DNA from: DASSUW01 sp963759375
Lineage (GTDB): Bacteria; Actinomycetota; Thermoleophilia; Solirubrobacterales; Solirubrobacteraceae
Direction: 5' to 3'
NCBI GenBank assembly: GCA_963759375.1
Contig: CAVWYY010000008.1
Coordinates: 1 to 64,000, forward strand
Length of the DNA stretch: 64,000 nt
The translations under genes and the position numbers were made by a program. Positions 51,311 through 59,893 of this stretch are shown one piece after another (positions within the stretch are counted from its first letter, which is position 1; each line of letters opens with the position of its first letter). Under the pieces are notes generated by a model. It was not told the origin of the DNA. It did no database searches and was given only the letters and a program-made list of their open reading frames with translations.

Positions 51311-52510
51311 TCAAATCTTGTGGCGGCGCAACAACGTGCGGCCGATGATCATGCGCTGGATCTCGCTCGTGCCCTCGCCGATCAGCAGCAGCGGCGCGTC
51401 ACGGTAGAGCCGCTCGATCTCGTACTCCTTCGAGTAGCCGTAGCCGCCGTGGATGCGGAACGAGTCCTCGACGACCTCCTTGCCGGACTCCGAGGCGAAC
51501 AGCTTCGCCATGCCGGCCTCCAGGTCCGACCGCTCACCGGCATCCTTCATCCGCGCGGCCTTGAGCGTGAGCAGGCGCGCGGCCTCCACCTTCGTGGCCA
51601 TGTCGGCGAGCTTGAACTGGATCGCCTGGTGCTGGGCGATCGGCTTGCCGAACGCCTTGCGCTCCTGCGAGTAGCGCAGGGCGAGCTCGAGCGCCCGCTG
51701 CGCGATGCCCACGCCGCGGGCGGCCACGTTCACACGGCCGACCTCGAGCGCGTCCATCATCTGCGGGAAGCCCTTGTTGAGCCCGGCGTCCTCGCCGCCG
51801 AGGACCATGTTCGCCGGGCAGCGGTAGCCGTCGAAGACCAGCTCGGTCGACTCGACGCCCTTGTAGCCGAGCTTCTTGATCTGCGGCGGGACGGTGAGGC
51901 CGGGGTTCTCGGCGGCGCCCGGCTCCTTCTCGCAGATGAAGCAGGTCATCCCCTTCTGCGGCGTCTCGGAGTCCTTGTCCGTGCGCACGAGCACGAACAC
52001 GAGGGCGGAGCGCAGGCCGTTGGTGACCCACATCTTCTGGCCGTTGATCTCCCAGTCGCCGTCGCTCGTCTTCACACCCGAGGTCTTGATCGCCGCCACA
52101 TCGGAGCCGAGCTCCGGCTCGGACAGGCTGAACGCCGCCCGGATCTCCCCGGTGGCCATGCGCGGCAGGAAGTGCTGCTTCTGCTCGTCGGTCCCGAACT
52201 TCATCAGCAGGTAGGACCCGATGAAGTGCGTGTTGACCACGCCGGAGATCGAGATCCACCCGCGCGAGAGCTCCTCGACGATCATCGCGTAGGTCGTCAG
52301 GTCGAGCCCCATCCCGCCGTACTCCTCAGGGATGGTCGTGCCGAACAGGCCGAGCTCCTTCATCTGCTCGACGATCGGCTCCGGAAACTCGTCCTCGTGG
52401 TCGTAGTGCTCGGCCTTCGGGAGGATCTGCTCGTCGACGAACTGGCGCACCATCTCGAGGATCGCCTTCTGCTCGTCGGTCTTCTCGTAGAAGGGGGTGG
52501 CAATGGCCAT
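51311..52510 (-). CDS. Acyl-CoA dehydrogenase
   Basis: The 399-residue protein shows the full fold: ELGLFGTTIPEEYGGMGLD, the FAD-binding AAFSLSEPELGSDVAAIKT, WVTNG, the second signature FGKPIAQHQAIQFKLADMAT, and the C-terminal RIHGGYGYSKEYEIERLYRDA with catalytic glutamate expected near IGEGTSEIQRMIIGRTLL. It oxidises an acyl-CoA to the 2-enoyl-CoA and passes electrons to ETF. It is divergent from the acyl-CoA synthetase with a 39-bp gap, so activation and first oxidation are probably controlled together. Confidence 0.9.
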   Translation of the reverse strand: MAIATPFYEKTDEQKAILEMVRQFVDEQILPKAEHYDHEDEFPEPIVEQMKELGLFGTTIPEEYGGMGLDLTTYAMIVEELSRGWISISGVVNTHFIGSYLLMKFGTDEQKQHFLPRMATGEIRAAFSLSEPELGSDVAAIKTSGVKTSDGDWEINGQKMWVTNGLRSALVFVLVRTDKDSETPQKGMTCFICEKEPGAAENPGLTVPPQIKKLGYKGVESTELVFDGYRCPANMVLGGEDAGLNKGFPQMMDALEVGRVNVAARGVGIAQRALELALRYSQERKAFGKPIAQHQAIQFKLADMATKVEAARLLTLKAARMKDAGERSDLEAGMAKLFASESGKEVVEDSFRIHGGYGYSKEYEIERLYRDAPLLLIGEGTSEIQRMIIGRTLLRRHKI

Positions 52511-52549
52511 GGCGCGAGGATACTTGCGGCTGGTTAGCCTTCGCGCCGA

Positions 52550-53989
52550 ATGAACTTCGCCTGTGACGTCGTGGAGGCCGCGCCGCGGGGTGAACGGGCG
52601 CTGCTCGAGATCGCCCGTGACGGAGCGCGGCGGGAATGGACCTTCGGCCAGGTGGCCGAGGCCTCTGGTGCTGTCGCCGCGCACCTCGCCGGCGCCGGGC
52701 TGCGGCGTGGCGACGTCGTGCTCACGCTCGTCGGGAACCGCCCCGAGTGGGTGCTCACGCTGGTCGCCTGCTTCCGGCTGGGGCTCGTCGCGCTGCCGTG
52801 CAACGAGCAGCTGCGCGCGAAGGATCTCGAGCAGCGGCTCGCGGTGGCGCAGCCGCGCTACGTGGTCTGCGACGAGCGCAACGCCGAGGTGCTGGCGGCC
52901 GCAGGCTGGGACGGGCCGACGCTGTGGGCGCCGTGGGCGCTGCCGGGCGACGCGGCCGTTCCGGGCGCGGTCGACCTCGAGCCGGACGATCCATGCCTGA
53001 TCACCTTCACCTCCGGCACCGCAGGCGAGCCCAAGGCCGTGCTGCACGGCCAGCGCTACCTCTCCGGCCAGATGCTGCAGGCGCGCCACTGGCTCGACGC
53101 CCGCGCCGGCGACCTCGTGTGGTGCACGGCCGCGTCGGGCTGGTCGAAGTCCGCCCGGAACGCGTTCATCGCGCCGTGGCTGCGCGGCGCCGCCGCGCTG
53201 CTGCACGACGCGCGCTTCGACCCGCACGAGCGGCTGGAGCTGCTCGACCGCGAGCGCGTGGACCTGCTGTGCATGGCGCCGACCGAGTACCGCGTGATCG
53301 CCAAGCGGGCGACGCTGCCGGGGATGATCGACCTGCGCGCGGCGGTCGCGGCCGGTGAGGCGCTCAACCCGCAGGTGCTGGAGACGTGGCACGAGGCGAC
53401 CAACATCTGGGTCCGCGACGGCTACGGACAGACCGAGACCGGCCAGCTCACCGGCATGCCGCTCGGCATCCCGGCCCGCCCGGGGTCGATGGGGATCCCG
53501 CTGCCGGGAGTGCGGCTCGACGTCGACGACGGCGAGCTGGTCGCCGACCCGACGTCAATCCCGACGTTCTTCCTGCGCTACCTCGGCGAGGAGCCGCCGG
53601 CGCCGGGCGAGCTGTGGCGGACCGGCGATCGCGTGACGCGCGACGACGACGGCTTCCTGCACTTCGTCTCCCGCACCGACGACGTCATCATCTCCGCGGG
53701 CTACCGGATCGGGCCGTTCGAGGTCGAGTCCGCGCTGGTCTCGCACATCGCGGTCGCGGAGGCCGCGGTGGTGGCCGCGCCGGACGACGAGCGCGGCAGC
53801 GTGGTGCGGGCCGTGGTGGTGCTGCGCGAGGGCTACGAGCCCTCCGGCGACCTCGCCAGCGAGCTCCAGGACCACGTCAAGACCCACACGGCGCCGTACA
53901 AATATCCGCGGGTCGTCGATTTCGCCGCCGAGCTGCCGAAAACCGCCAGCGGCAAGGTGCGACGCGCCGCGTTGAGAGACGGCCACTGA
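52550..53989 (+). CDS. AMP-binding acyl-CoA synthetase/ligase
   Basis: The 479-residue adenylate-forming enzyme has the P-loop ITFTSGTAGEPKAVLHG, the motif VRDGYGQTETGQLTG, the hinge TGDRVTRDDDGFLHFVSRTDDVI, and the catalytic lysine in PKTASGKVRRAALRDG. It activates a carboxylic acid via an acyl-AMP and transfers it to CoA. Length and motifs fit the medium-chain group (ACSM-like), which favours 4-12-carbon or branched acids. Next to it is a divergent acyl-CoA dehydrogenase. Confidence 0.85.
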   Translation: MNFACDVVEAAPRGERALLEIARDGARREWTFGQVAEASGAVAAHLAGAGLRRGDVVLTLVGNRPEWVLTLVACFRLGLVALPCNEQLRAKDLEQRLAVAQPRYVVCDERNAEVLAAAGWDGPTLWAPWALPGDAAVPGAVDLEPDDPCLITFTSGTAGEPKAVLHGQRYLSGQMLQARHWLDARAGDLVWCTAASGWSKSARNAFIAPWLRGAAALLHDARFDPHERLELLDRERVDLLCMAPTEYRVIAKRATLPGMIDLRAAVAAGEALNPQVLETWHEATNIWVRDGYGQTETGQLTGMPLGIPARPGSMGIPLPGVRLDVDDGELVADPTSIPTFFLRYLGEEPPAPGELWRTGDRVTRDDDGFLHFVSRTDDVIISAGYRIGPFEVESALVSHIAVAEAAVVAAPDDERGSVVRAVVVLREGYEPSGDLASELQDHVKTHTAPYKYPRVVDFAAELPKTASGKVRRAALRDGH

Positions 53990-54038
53990 GCGTTCTTGCG
54001 TAGTCGTCCCGCGCGGCGTTAGGCTCGCCCTCGGGCTC

Positions 54039-56504
54039 GTGAAGCAGCGCATCGGCAGCTACGAAGTCGTGCGCGTCCTCGCCCGCGGTGGGATGGCGGT
54101 TGTCTACCTCGCCCACCAACCGGCGCTGGACCGTGACGTGGCGCTCAAACAGCTCGACCTACAGGGCTCGTCGCCCCAGCTCGCGCAGCGGTTCGTGCGC
54201 GAGGCGCGGCTCGCCGCGGCGCTCGACCACCCGAACATCGTCACGTTGTTCGACTTCTACGAGGACGGCGGCGTCCCGTACATCGCGATGGAGTACGTGA
54301 GCGGCGGGTCGCTGCGCCCGCTGGTCGCCGAGCTGAGCCTGCCACAGATCTTCGGCGTCCTCGAGGGTGTGCTCGCCGGCCTCACCCACGCAGAGACGGC
54401 GGGCATCGCGCACCGTGACCTCAAGCCCGAGAACGTGCTGATCAGCCGGGGCGGGACCGTCAAGATCGCCGACTTCGGGATCGCGCGCGCGTACAACGCT
54501 CTGACGCCGTCGCTGACCAGCACCGGCACCGCGATCGGCACGCCGACGTACATGGCGCCCGAGCAGGCGCTCGACGAGCCGCTCGGCCCGCACACCGACA
54601 TCTACGCGCTCGGCGTCATGGCCTACGAGATGCTGGCCGGTCGCCCGCCGTTCGTCCCGGGCCGGACGCCGATGGCGATCCTCTACTGCCACGTCCACAA
54701 GGCCCCGCCGCCGCTCGCCGAGCTGGCGCCGGACACCCCGGAGGCCGTGCGCGGCTGGGTCGACCGGATGCTGGCCAAGAAGCCGGCGGACCGCCCGGCC
54801 TCGGCCGCCGAGGCATCGCAGGCGCTCGAAGAGATCGCGGTCGCCGAGCTCGGCCCGTACTGGCGCCGGTTGGCCACGATCGTCCCGCCCGAGGACGCCC
54901 GAGGACGGCCGCACGACGATGATCGACGCCGGGTCGCAGCCCACGCCTCTCGCGCTGGCGCCTGTGCCCGAGCCGCGCCCGCACCGCCACCGCGTGATCG
55001 GCGCCGTCGCGGTCGCGCTCCTCTTCCTCGCGACGAGCGCGGCGGTGATCATGGTCTCGGAGTCCGACCCGCCCGACCGATCGACACCGGAGGCGCAGGC
55101 GGCGCAACCGAAGCCGGCGAAGGCCGCGGTGCCCTACGACTTCGACGGCGACGGAAGCCAGGAGATCACACTGGGCATGCCCGGCTCCGGCCGGTCGCAC
55201 GGCGGTGTCGTGGTCGTACGGGACGGGCAGCGCGCCCAGGCCGCCTCGGACGCGGTGCTCACGCCCGGAGTCGGCAGGGCTCAAGCGGCTCAACGGGAAC
55301 GAGGGCTTCGGCACCAGCCTGGCCAGCGCCGACTTCAACGGGGACGGGCGCGCCGACCTCGCGGTGAGCGCGCCGGGCCGCGACCTGGTCGCGGTCATCC
55401 ACGGCACCTCGAAAGGGCTGCGCGGCGGGCGCGTGCAGCGCATCGGCGCGTCCGAGATCCGGGCCAACGACGGGCCCGGGCGGTTCGGCAGCCGGCTCCT
55501 TGCGGCCAACATGAACCGCGACGAGCTACGGCGACCTCGTCGTGGGAGCGCCCAACGCCGATCGGGACGGCGGCGGGTCGGGCGTCATCCAGATCCTGTT
55601 CGGTGGCCCCCGCGGCATCCGCACCAACACGACGCAGACGATCCCCCGCCCGGTCGACGCCTGGGCCGGGTTCGGCACCAAGCTGCGGGCCGGCGACGTG
55701 AATGGCGACCATCGGGTCGACCTCGTGGAGGGCGCGCCGGACGAGACGACGCCGGGCCATCTCAGCGTCTGCACGAGCCCGCGCAAGGGCCGACGGATCA
55801 CGTGCCACGCCGTCGTGGGCCCGGTGAGCTCTGGGACGTCCGGCCTCGCCGTCGCGGACGTCAACGGCGACCGGATCGACGACGTGATCCAGGGCGACTC
55901 CGTCATCGAGTTCGCCGCATCGGGGCAGTCGGCGCCGGGCGGCGAGGTGCGGGTCTATCGCGGGCACCGCCACTCGGGACCGAGCGGCGACGACCTGTTC
56001 GTGCTCGACCAGAGCCCCGGCGCAATCCTCGGGAACGATGAACCGGGCGACGAGTTCGGTGCCACCGTCGACGCGGGCGACCTCGACGACGATGGCTATG
56101 CCGACATCGTCGTGTCGGCGCCCGGTGAGGACGAGCTCAAGGACGGACTGAACCTCACCAACGTGGGCTCGGTGAGCGTGCTCCGCGGAGGCCGCTCGGG
56201 CAAGGCCACGTCTGGGAACTCGCGCTTCTTCCCGACCCACGGGATCCCGCGCGAGCTCGCCGCCGAGACAGGAACAGGCTGGTCGCTCGCCGTGCTCGAC
56301 TCGTCGGGGGACGACGTGCCGGACGTCGCGGTATCGCTCCGCGGCGCGGACCGCATCCAGGACAGCGTGTACGTCATCGAGGGCAGAGGGAAGGGCTCGT
56401 TCGCGCCCGGGGAGACGAAGGTCTGGCGGCCGCTGCGCGGGACGATCGACGTGCGCGACCCGATGGTCGCCCGCATCCGCATCGGACGGGCGGACGGAGC
56501 CTGA
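54039..56504 (+). CDS. Ser/Thr protein kinase with transmembrane helix and FG-GAP-repeat ectodomain; apparent frameshifts
   Basis: The GTG at 54039 starts a kinase domain with LARGGMAVVYLA, VALKQLD, HRDLKPENVL, KIADFGIA and GTPTYMAPEQA, all intact. A transmembrane helix (RVIGAVAVALLFLATSAAVI, about 320-340) leads to an outside domain with FG-GAP/VCBS-type repeats: DFDGDGSQEITLG, DFNGDGRADLAVSAPG, RDGYGDLVVGAPN, DVNGDHRVDLVEGAP, DLDDDGYADIVVSAPG. Three single-base insertions near 54905, 55275 and 55525 break the frame; removing them gives 820 residues with continuous repeats. The layout suggests a membrane sensor kinase with a Ca2+-binding beta-propeller ectodomain. An FHA protein follows one base after the stop. 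Confidence 0.8.
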
Positions 56505-56505
56505 G

Positions 56506-57165
56506 ATGCCCCGCCTGCCGCCGATGCTGCGCCAGGTGTCGCCCGCTGAGCTGCAGGAGCGCATCGCCGCCGAGCGGAGCGGCTCGCCGTTCCTCGTCTA
56601 CCTGGACGGCGACCGGCGGCAGCGGCTCGTCGCGCTCACGGCGCCGACACTGAGCATCGGCCGTGAGGAGGAGAACGACGTGCCGCTGCCGTGGGACGAC
56701 GAGGTCTCACGCGTGCACGCGGTGCTGGAACGGATCGGGACGACGTGGACGATCTCCGACGACGGGCTGTCGCGGAACGGCTCGTTCGTGAACGGCACGC
56801 GGCTGCGCGGACGGCGGCGGCTCGAGGACGGCGACGCGATCACGGTCGGGGACACGCTGATCGTCTTCGTCGCCGGCCCGACGGGGGCGCGGACGACCGA
56901 AACGACCCGCCGGACCGCCCCGCCGCAGCTCTCCCCCGCCCAGAGCCGAGTGCTGGCGGCGCTCTGCCGGCCCACGCTCGACGGGCCGTTCAACGCGCCC
57001 GCCAGCAACCGCGAGATCGCCGAGGAGCTCGTACTCAGCGTCGAGACCATCAAGAGTCACATGCACGCGCTGTTCGAGCTGTTCGAGATCGGCGACATGC
57101 CGCAGAACCGCAAGCGGGCCGAGCTCGTCCATCGCGCGTTCGAGCGCGGCGCCGTGCCCGGCTAG
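56506..57165 (+). CDS. FHA domain fused to LuxR-type helix-turn-helix
   Basis: The 219-residue protein has an FHA domain (about residues 45-120) with the phosphothreonine-binding GR in LSIGREEENDVPLPWDDEVSR, followed by RVHAVLE and the NG in SFVNGTRL. After a linker it ends in a helix-turn-helix domain with SNREIAEELVLSVETIKSHMHALFELFEI. It directly follows the Ser/Thr kinase, so it is the likely phospho-target or reader that carries the kinase signal to DNA. It shares a CTAG stop overlap with the opposing glycosidase. Confidence 0.8.
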   Translation: MPRLPPMLRQVSPAELQERIAAERSGSPFLVYLDGDRRQRLVALTAPTLSIGREEENDVPLPWDDEVSRVHAVLERIGTTWTISDDGLSRNGSFVNGTRLRGRRRLEDGDAITVGDTLIVFVAGPTGARTTETTRRTAPPQLSPAQSRVLAALCRPTLDGPFNAPASNREIAEELVLSVETIKSHMHALFELFEIGDMPQNRKRAELVHRAFERGAVPG

Positions 57166-58175
57166 CACGGGCACGGCTTCCGGGCGAGCTGTCGCAGCGT
57201 CCAGAAGGCGGGCTTGGGCCGCGCTCGCGGCCAGCGCAGGACGCCCTCCGAGGCGAACACGCTGTCGCGCCCGAACTCGCGCGTGTCTCGGAACGCGACG
57301 AACACGCGCTCGGCGCCGGCGCCGACGAGCGCCCGGACGCCGCGGGACAGCCAGCGGCCCTGGTCGCGCAGGCCGCCCTGGAAGCCCGGTTCCCACTGGT
57401 GGTCGGGACGTGACGGATAGCCGGTCTCGGTGACCCACAGCGGGCCGGCGAAGCCGAGCCGGCGGAACAGCGCCTGGGCGGCGGTGATCGAGCCCGGCAG
57501 CGCGCGGAGCGGCTCGCGGATGTGCACGTTCGCGACGTCGATCAGCGGCCGGAGCGGGTACGCGCGGTCGTTGAGCGCCTGCGCGACGAACCCTTCGTTG
57601 GTGAAGTGCGCGAGGCCGCCCATCACGATCGTCGCATCCGGCTGGGCGGCCCGGATGCCCTCGGCTGCCAGCGAGGCCCACACCGCGTACTGGTGCGCGC
57701 CGCCGGCGAACCCGGCGCCGTCCGGCTCGTTGCCGAGCTCCCAGCTGCGCACGTTCGAGGCACGACGGGCGAGCCGCGCCGCCATGCGCCGCCAGCGCGG
57801 CTCGTAACGCGCAGCCGGGGCACAGCGCTCGGCATTCAGGTCGTCGACGCCGGCCGGGCAGTCGCCGAGGTACCACGGCGTCGTCGTGATCACGCCGAGC
57901 ACCTCGACGTCGAACTCGGCGGCGAGCGCGTTCACGCGGTCGACGGCGGAGTAGTCCCTCCCACCGCGCGGGAACACCTGGCCCACGGCGAAGTCCATGC
58001 GCAGCGACCCGACGCCCGCGGCGGCGGTCGCCCGGAACATCGCCCGCTGCTGATCGGGCGGCGTGTCGAGGTACAGCATCGAGTGGCTGCCCATCCGGTC
58101 GCCGTACGTGGTCGCGCTCGCGGTGGAGCACAGACAGAGGACGACGATGGCCGTGAGGCAGGCGTGCTTGAGCAT
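57162..58175 (-). CDS. Secreted clan-A glycoside hydrolase-like protein
   Basis: The 337-residue precursor has a signal peptide (KHACLTAIVVLCLCSTASA). The TIM-barrel body contains SWELGNEPDG, where the Asn-Glu pair is the acid/base site, and LWVTETGYPS with the nucleophile glutamate, as in GH39/GH5-like enzymes. Its substrate is some beta-linked or mixed polysaccharide and cannot be named. The protein is exported and probably acts outside the cell. It is divergent from the aminotransferase gene; the 329-bp gap between them is described under separate entries. Confidence 0.75.
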   Translation of the reverse strand: MLKHACLTAIVVLCLCSTASATTYGDRMGSHSMLYLDTPPDQQRAMFRATAAAGVGSLRMDFAVGQVFPRGGRDYSAVDRVNALAAEFDVEVLGVITTTPWYLGDCPAGVDDLNAERCAPAARYEPRWRRMAARLARRASNVRSWELGNEPDGAGFAGGAHQYAVWASLAAEGIRAAQPDATIVMGGLAHFTNEGFVAQALNDRAYPLRPLIDVANVHIREPLRALPGSITAAQALFRRLGFAGPLWVTETGYPSRPDHQWEPGFQGGLRDQGRWLSRGVRALVGAGAERVFVAFRDTREFGRDSVFASEGVLRWPRARPKPAFWTLRQLARKPCPC

Positions 58176-58251
58176 GCCTGCGGTTGTCTCGCGGGAGCGC
58201 CGCGCGGCCTAGCCCCTACAGGGGTCGACCGTGACACCCGCTCGGTTAACG

Positions 58252-58284
58252 ACGAAGGGCCCGCCTGGGGAGCGGGCCCTTCGT
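58252..58284. other. Strong stem-loop in a divergent intergenic region
   Basis: ACGAAGGGCCCGC at 58252-58264 pairs perfectly over 13 bp with GCGGGCCCTTCGT at 58272-58284 around a 7-base loop. Both neighbouring genes point away from it (starts at 58175 and 58505), so it is not at the end of any called gene. It may end a small untranslated RNA or belong to a structured leader. No T-run follows. Confidence 0.6.
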
Positions 58285-58312
58285 TGAGGGGGTGGCGGAT
58301 GGCGGTGGGTCA

Positions 58313-58353
58313 GGCCGCGTCCGCCGCGGCCGAGGATCGCGGGGGGCGATCCT
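58313..58353 (+). other. Two further perfect stem-loops upstream of a small ORF
   Basis: GGCCGCG (58313-58319) pairs with CGCGGCC (58325-58331) around a 5-base loop. AGGATCGC (58333-58340) pairs with GCGATCCT (58346-58353) around GGGGG. With the stem-loop at 58252-58284 this makes three perfect hairpins within about 100 bp. The last ends three bases before the ribosome-binding site of the ORF at 58367, so it could modulate its translation. Confidence 0.5.
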
Positions 58354-58366
58354 GCGGAGGGGGGAT

Positions 58367-58462
58367 ATGAGCGACTTCCTTATCGCTGAGATCACTATGC
58401 CCACGCGGCCTTGTCGAAAGGTTGGCGAACACTTGTCGAGCCCTGACCTGATGGCGGGTTAA
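58367..58462 (+). CDS. Candidate small ORF / leader peptide of 31 codons
   Basis: The ATG at 58367 has GGAGG at 58356-58360, six bases upstream, one of the best ribosome-binding sites in the window. The frame encodes MSDFLIAEITMPTRPC and 15 further residues, ending at TAA (58460-58462), 42 bp before the aminotransferase start. The stretch is much less G+C-rich than its surroundings. A leader peptide or small protein is possible; no similarity is recognised. The rest of the 329-bp gap (58176-58251 and 58463-58504) shows nothing I can name apart from a repeated CTTGTCGA at 58410 and 58432. Confidence 0.35.
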   Translation: MSDFLIAEITMPTRPCRKVGEHLSSPDLMAG

Positions 58463-58504
58463 CCGCACCATCGCCCTGCCGGAGGCGCCGATACGCTGAT
58501 CGTC

Positions 58505-59893
58505 ATGACCGTGACCTCACCCGCCGCCGCCGCTATCGACCGCGACCGCGTGGCCGCGCTGACAGAGCGCCAGCGTGCAGTCCTCCGTGAGCGCACGGCC
58601 GAGTCCGGGCGCACGTTCACGCGGGCCGCCGAGGTCATGCCCGGTGGTGTCCCCTCGCAGTTCCAGGCCGGCGACCCGTGGCCCGTCTACGTCGAGCGCG
58701 GCCAGGGCTCCAGGGTCTGGGACGTCGACGGCAACGAGTACCTCGACTTCCATAACGGCTTCGGCGTCATGTGCGTCGGCCACGCCAACCCGGTCATCGC
58801 CGCCGCCGTCAAGGCGCAGATGGACCTGGGCACCCACTTCGCCGCCCCGACCGAGGGCTCGATCGTCGTCGCCGCCGAGCTGCGCCGCCGCTGGGGCCTC
58901 CCCCACTGGCGCTTCACGAACTCCGGCACCGAGTCGACGATGGACGCGATCCACCTCGCCCGCGCGGTCAGCGGCGAGGACATCATCGTCAAGATCGAGG
59001 GCACCTATCACGGACATCACGACGCCGTGATGGTGTCGGTCAAGCCGCCCGCCGAGCTGATGGGCGAGCGCGAGCGCCCCGCCTCGGTCGCCTACGGCCT
59101 CGGCTATCCGGACGGCATGGTCGAGCTCACGCGCGTCGTCCCGTTCAACGACGCCGCCGCGCTCGAGCGCCTGCTCGACGAGCTCGAGGGCCGTGTCGCC
59201 GGCGTGATCATGGAGCCGGCGATGATGAACGTGAACATCGTCCCGCCGGACGCCGGCTACCTCGAGCGCGTGCGGGAGATCACCAGCGCGCGCGGGATCA
59301 CGCTGATCTTCGACGAGGTCAAGACCGGCGCGGCCGTCGCCGCGGGCGGCGCCACCGAGCTCTACGGCGTGACGCCCGACGTCGTGTGCCTGGCCAAGGC
59401 GATCTGCGGCGGCCTGCCCGGCGGCGCCATCGGTGTCACCGACGAGCTGGCCGAGCTGATGGCCGACGGCCGCGTGCGCCAGCAGGGCACGTTCAACGGC
59501 AACCCGCTGGTGATGGCCGCCGCGCAGGCGACGCTCACCGAGGTACTGACCGACGCGGCGTACGCCAAGCTGCACGCCGCCAACAAGCGCCTGATGGCCG
59601 GCTGCGAGCGCGTGATCGCCGAGTACGGACTCCCGGCCCACACGGTCGGGATGGGCTCCAAGGGCTGCGTCGTGTTCAGCGCCGAGCCGGTGCGCGAGTA
59701 CCGCGACTACCTCACGAAGATCCACCACGACTTGTCGGACCTCGCGTGGCTCTACCACATGAACCACGGGATCTTCATGACCCCGGGCCGCGACGAGGAG
59801 TGGACGCTGTCGGTGCTCCACACCGACGAGGATCTGGCGCGCTACGTCGAGGTGTTCGAGACCTTCGCGCGCGACGTCACGTCGGCGTCATAG
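58505..59893 (+). CDS. Class III aminotransferase (GSA-aminomutase-like fold)
   Basis: The 462-residue PLP enzyme has the substrate entry motif MPGGVPSQFQ, the cofactor-binding NSGTESTMDAIHLAR, the Asp that binds the pyridine nitrogen in LIFDEVKTG, and the Schiff-base lysine in CLAKAICGG. The family covers glutamate-1-semialdehyde aminomutase and omega-amino acid transaminases. No tetrapyrrole genes are near, so an amino-acid or amine transaminase is more likely than HemL. The 3' end overlaps the GMC gene by 52 bp, the longest such overlap here. Confidence 0.85.
   Translation: MTVTSPAAAAIDRDRVAALTERQRAVLRERTAESGRTFTRAAEVMPGGVPSQFQAGDPWPVYVERGQGSRVWDVDGNEYLDFHNGFGVMCVGHANPVIAAAVKAQMDLGTHFAAPTEGSIVVAAELRRRWGLPHWRFTNSGTESTMDAIHLARAVSGEDIIVKIEGTYHGHHDAVMVSVKPPAELMGERERPASVAYGLGYPDGMVELTRVVPFNDAAALERLLDELEGRVAGVIMEPAMMNVNIVPPDAGYLERVREITSARGITLIFDEVKTGAAVAAGGATELYGVTPDVVCLAKAICGGLPGGAIGVTDELAELMADGRVRQQGTFNGNPLVMAAAQATLTEVLTDAAYAKLHAANKRLMAGCERVIAEYGLPAHTVGMGSKGCVVFSAEPVREYRDYLTKIHHDLSDLAWLYHMNHGIFMTPGRDEEWTLSVLHTDEDLARYVEVFETFARDVTSAS

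Noticed and set aside
58410..58439. CTTGTCGA repeated at 58410 and 58432
   Set aside because: The spacing is 22 bp and both copies lie inside the candidate small ORF. An 8-mer pair is weak evidence, so it is mentioned only in the annotation.
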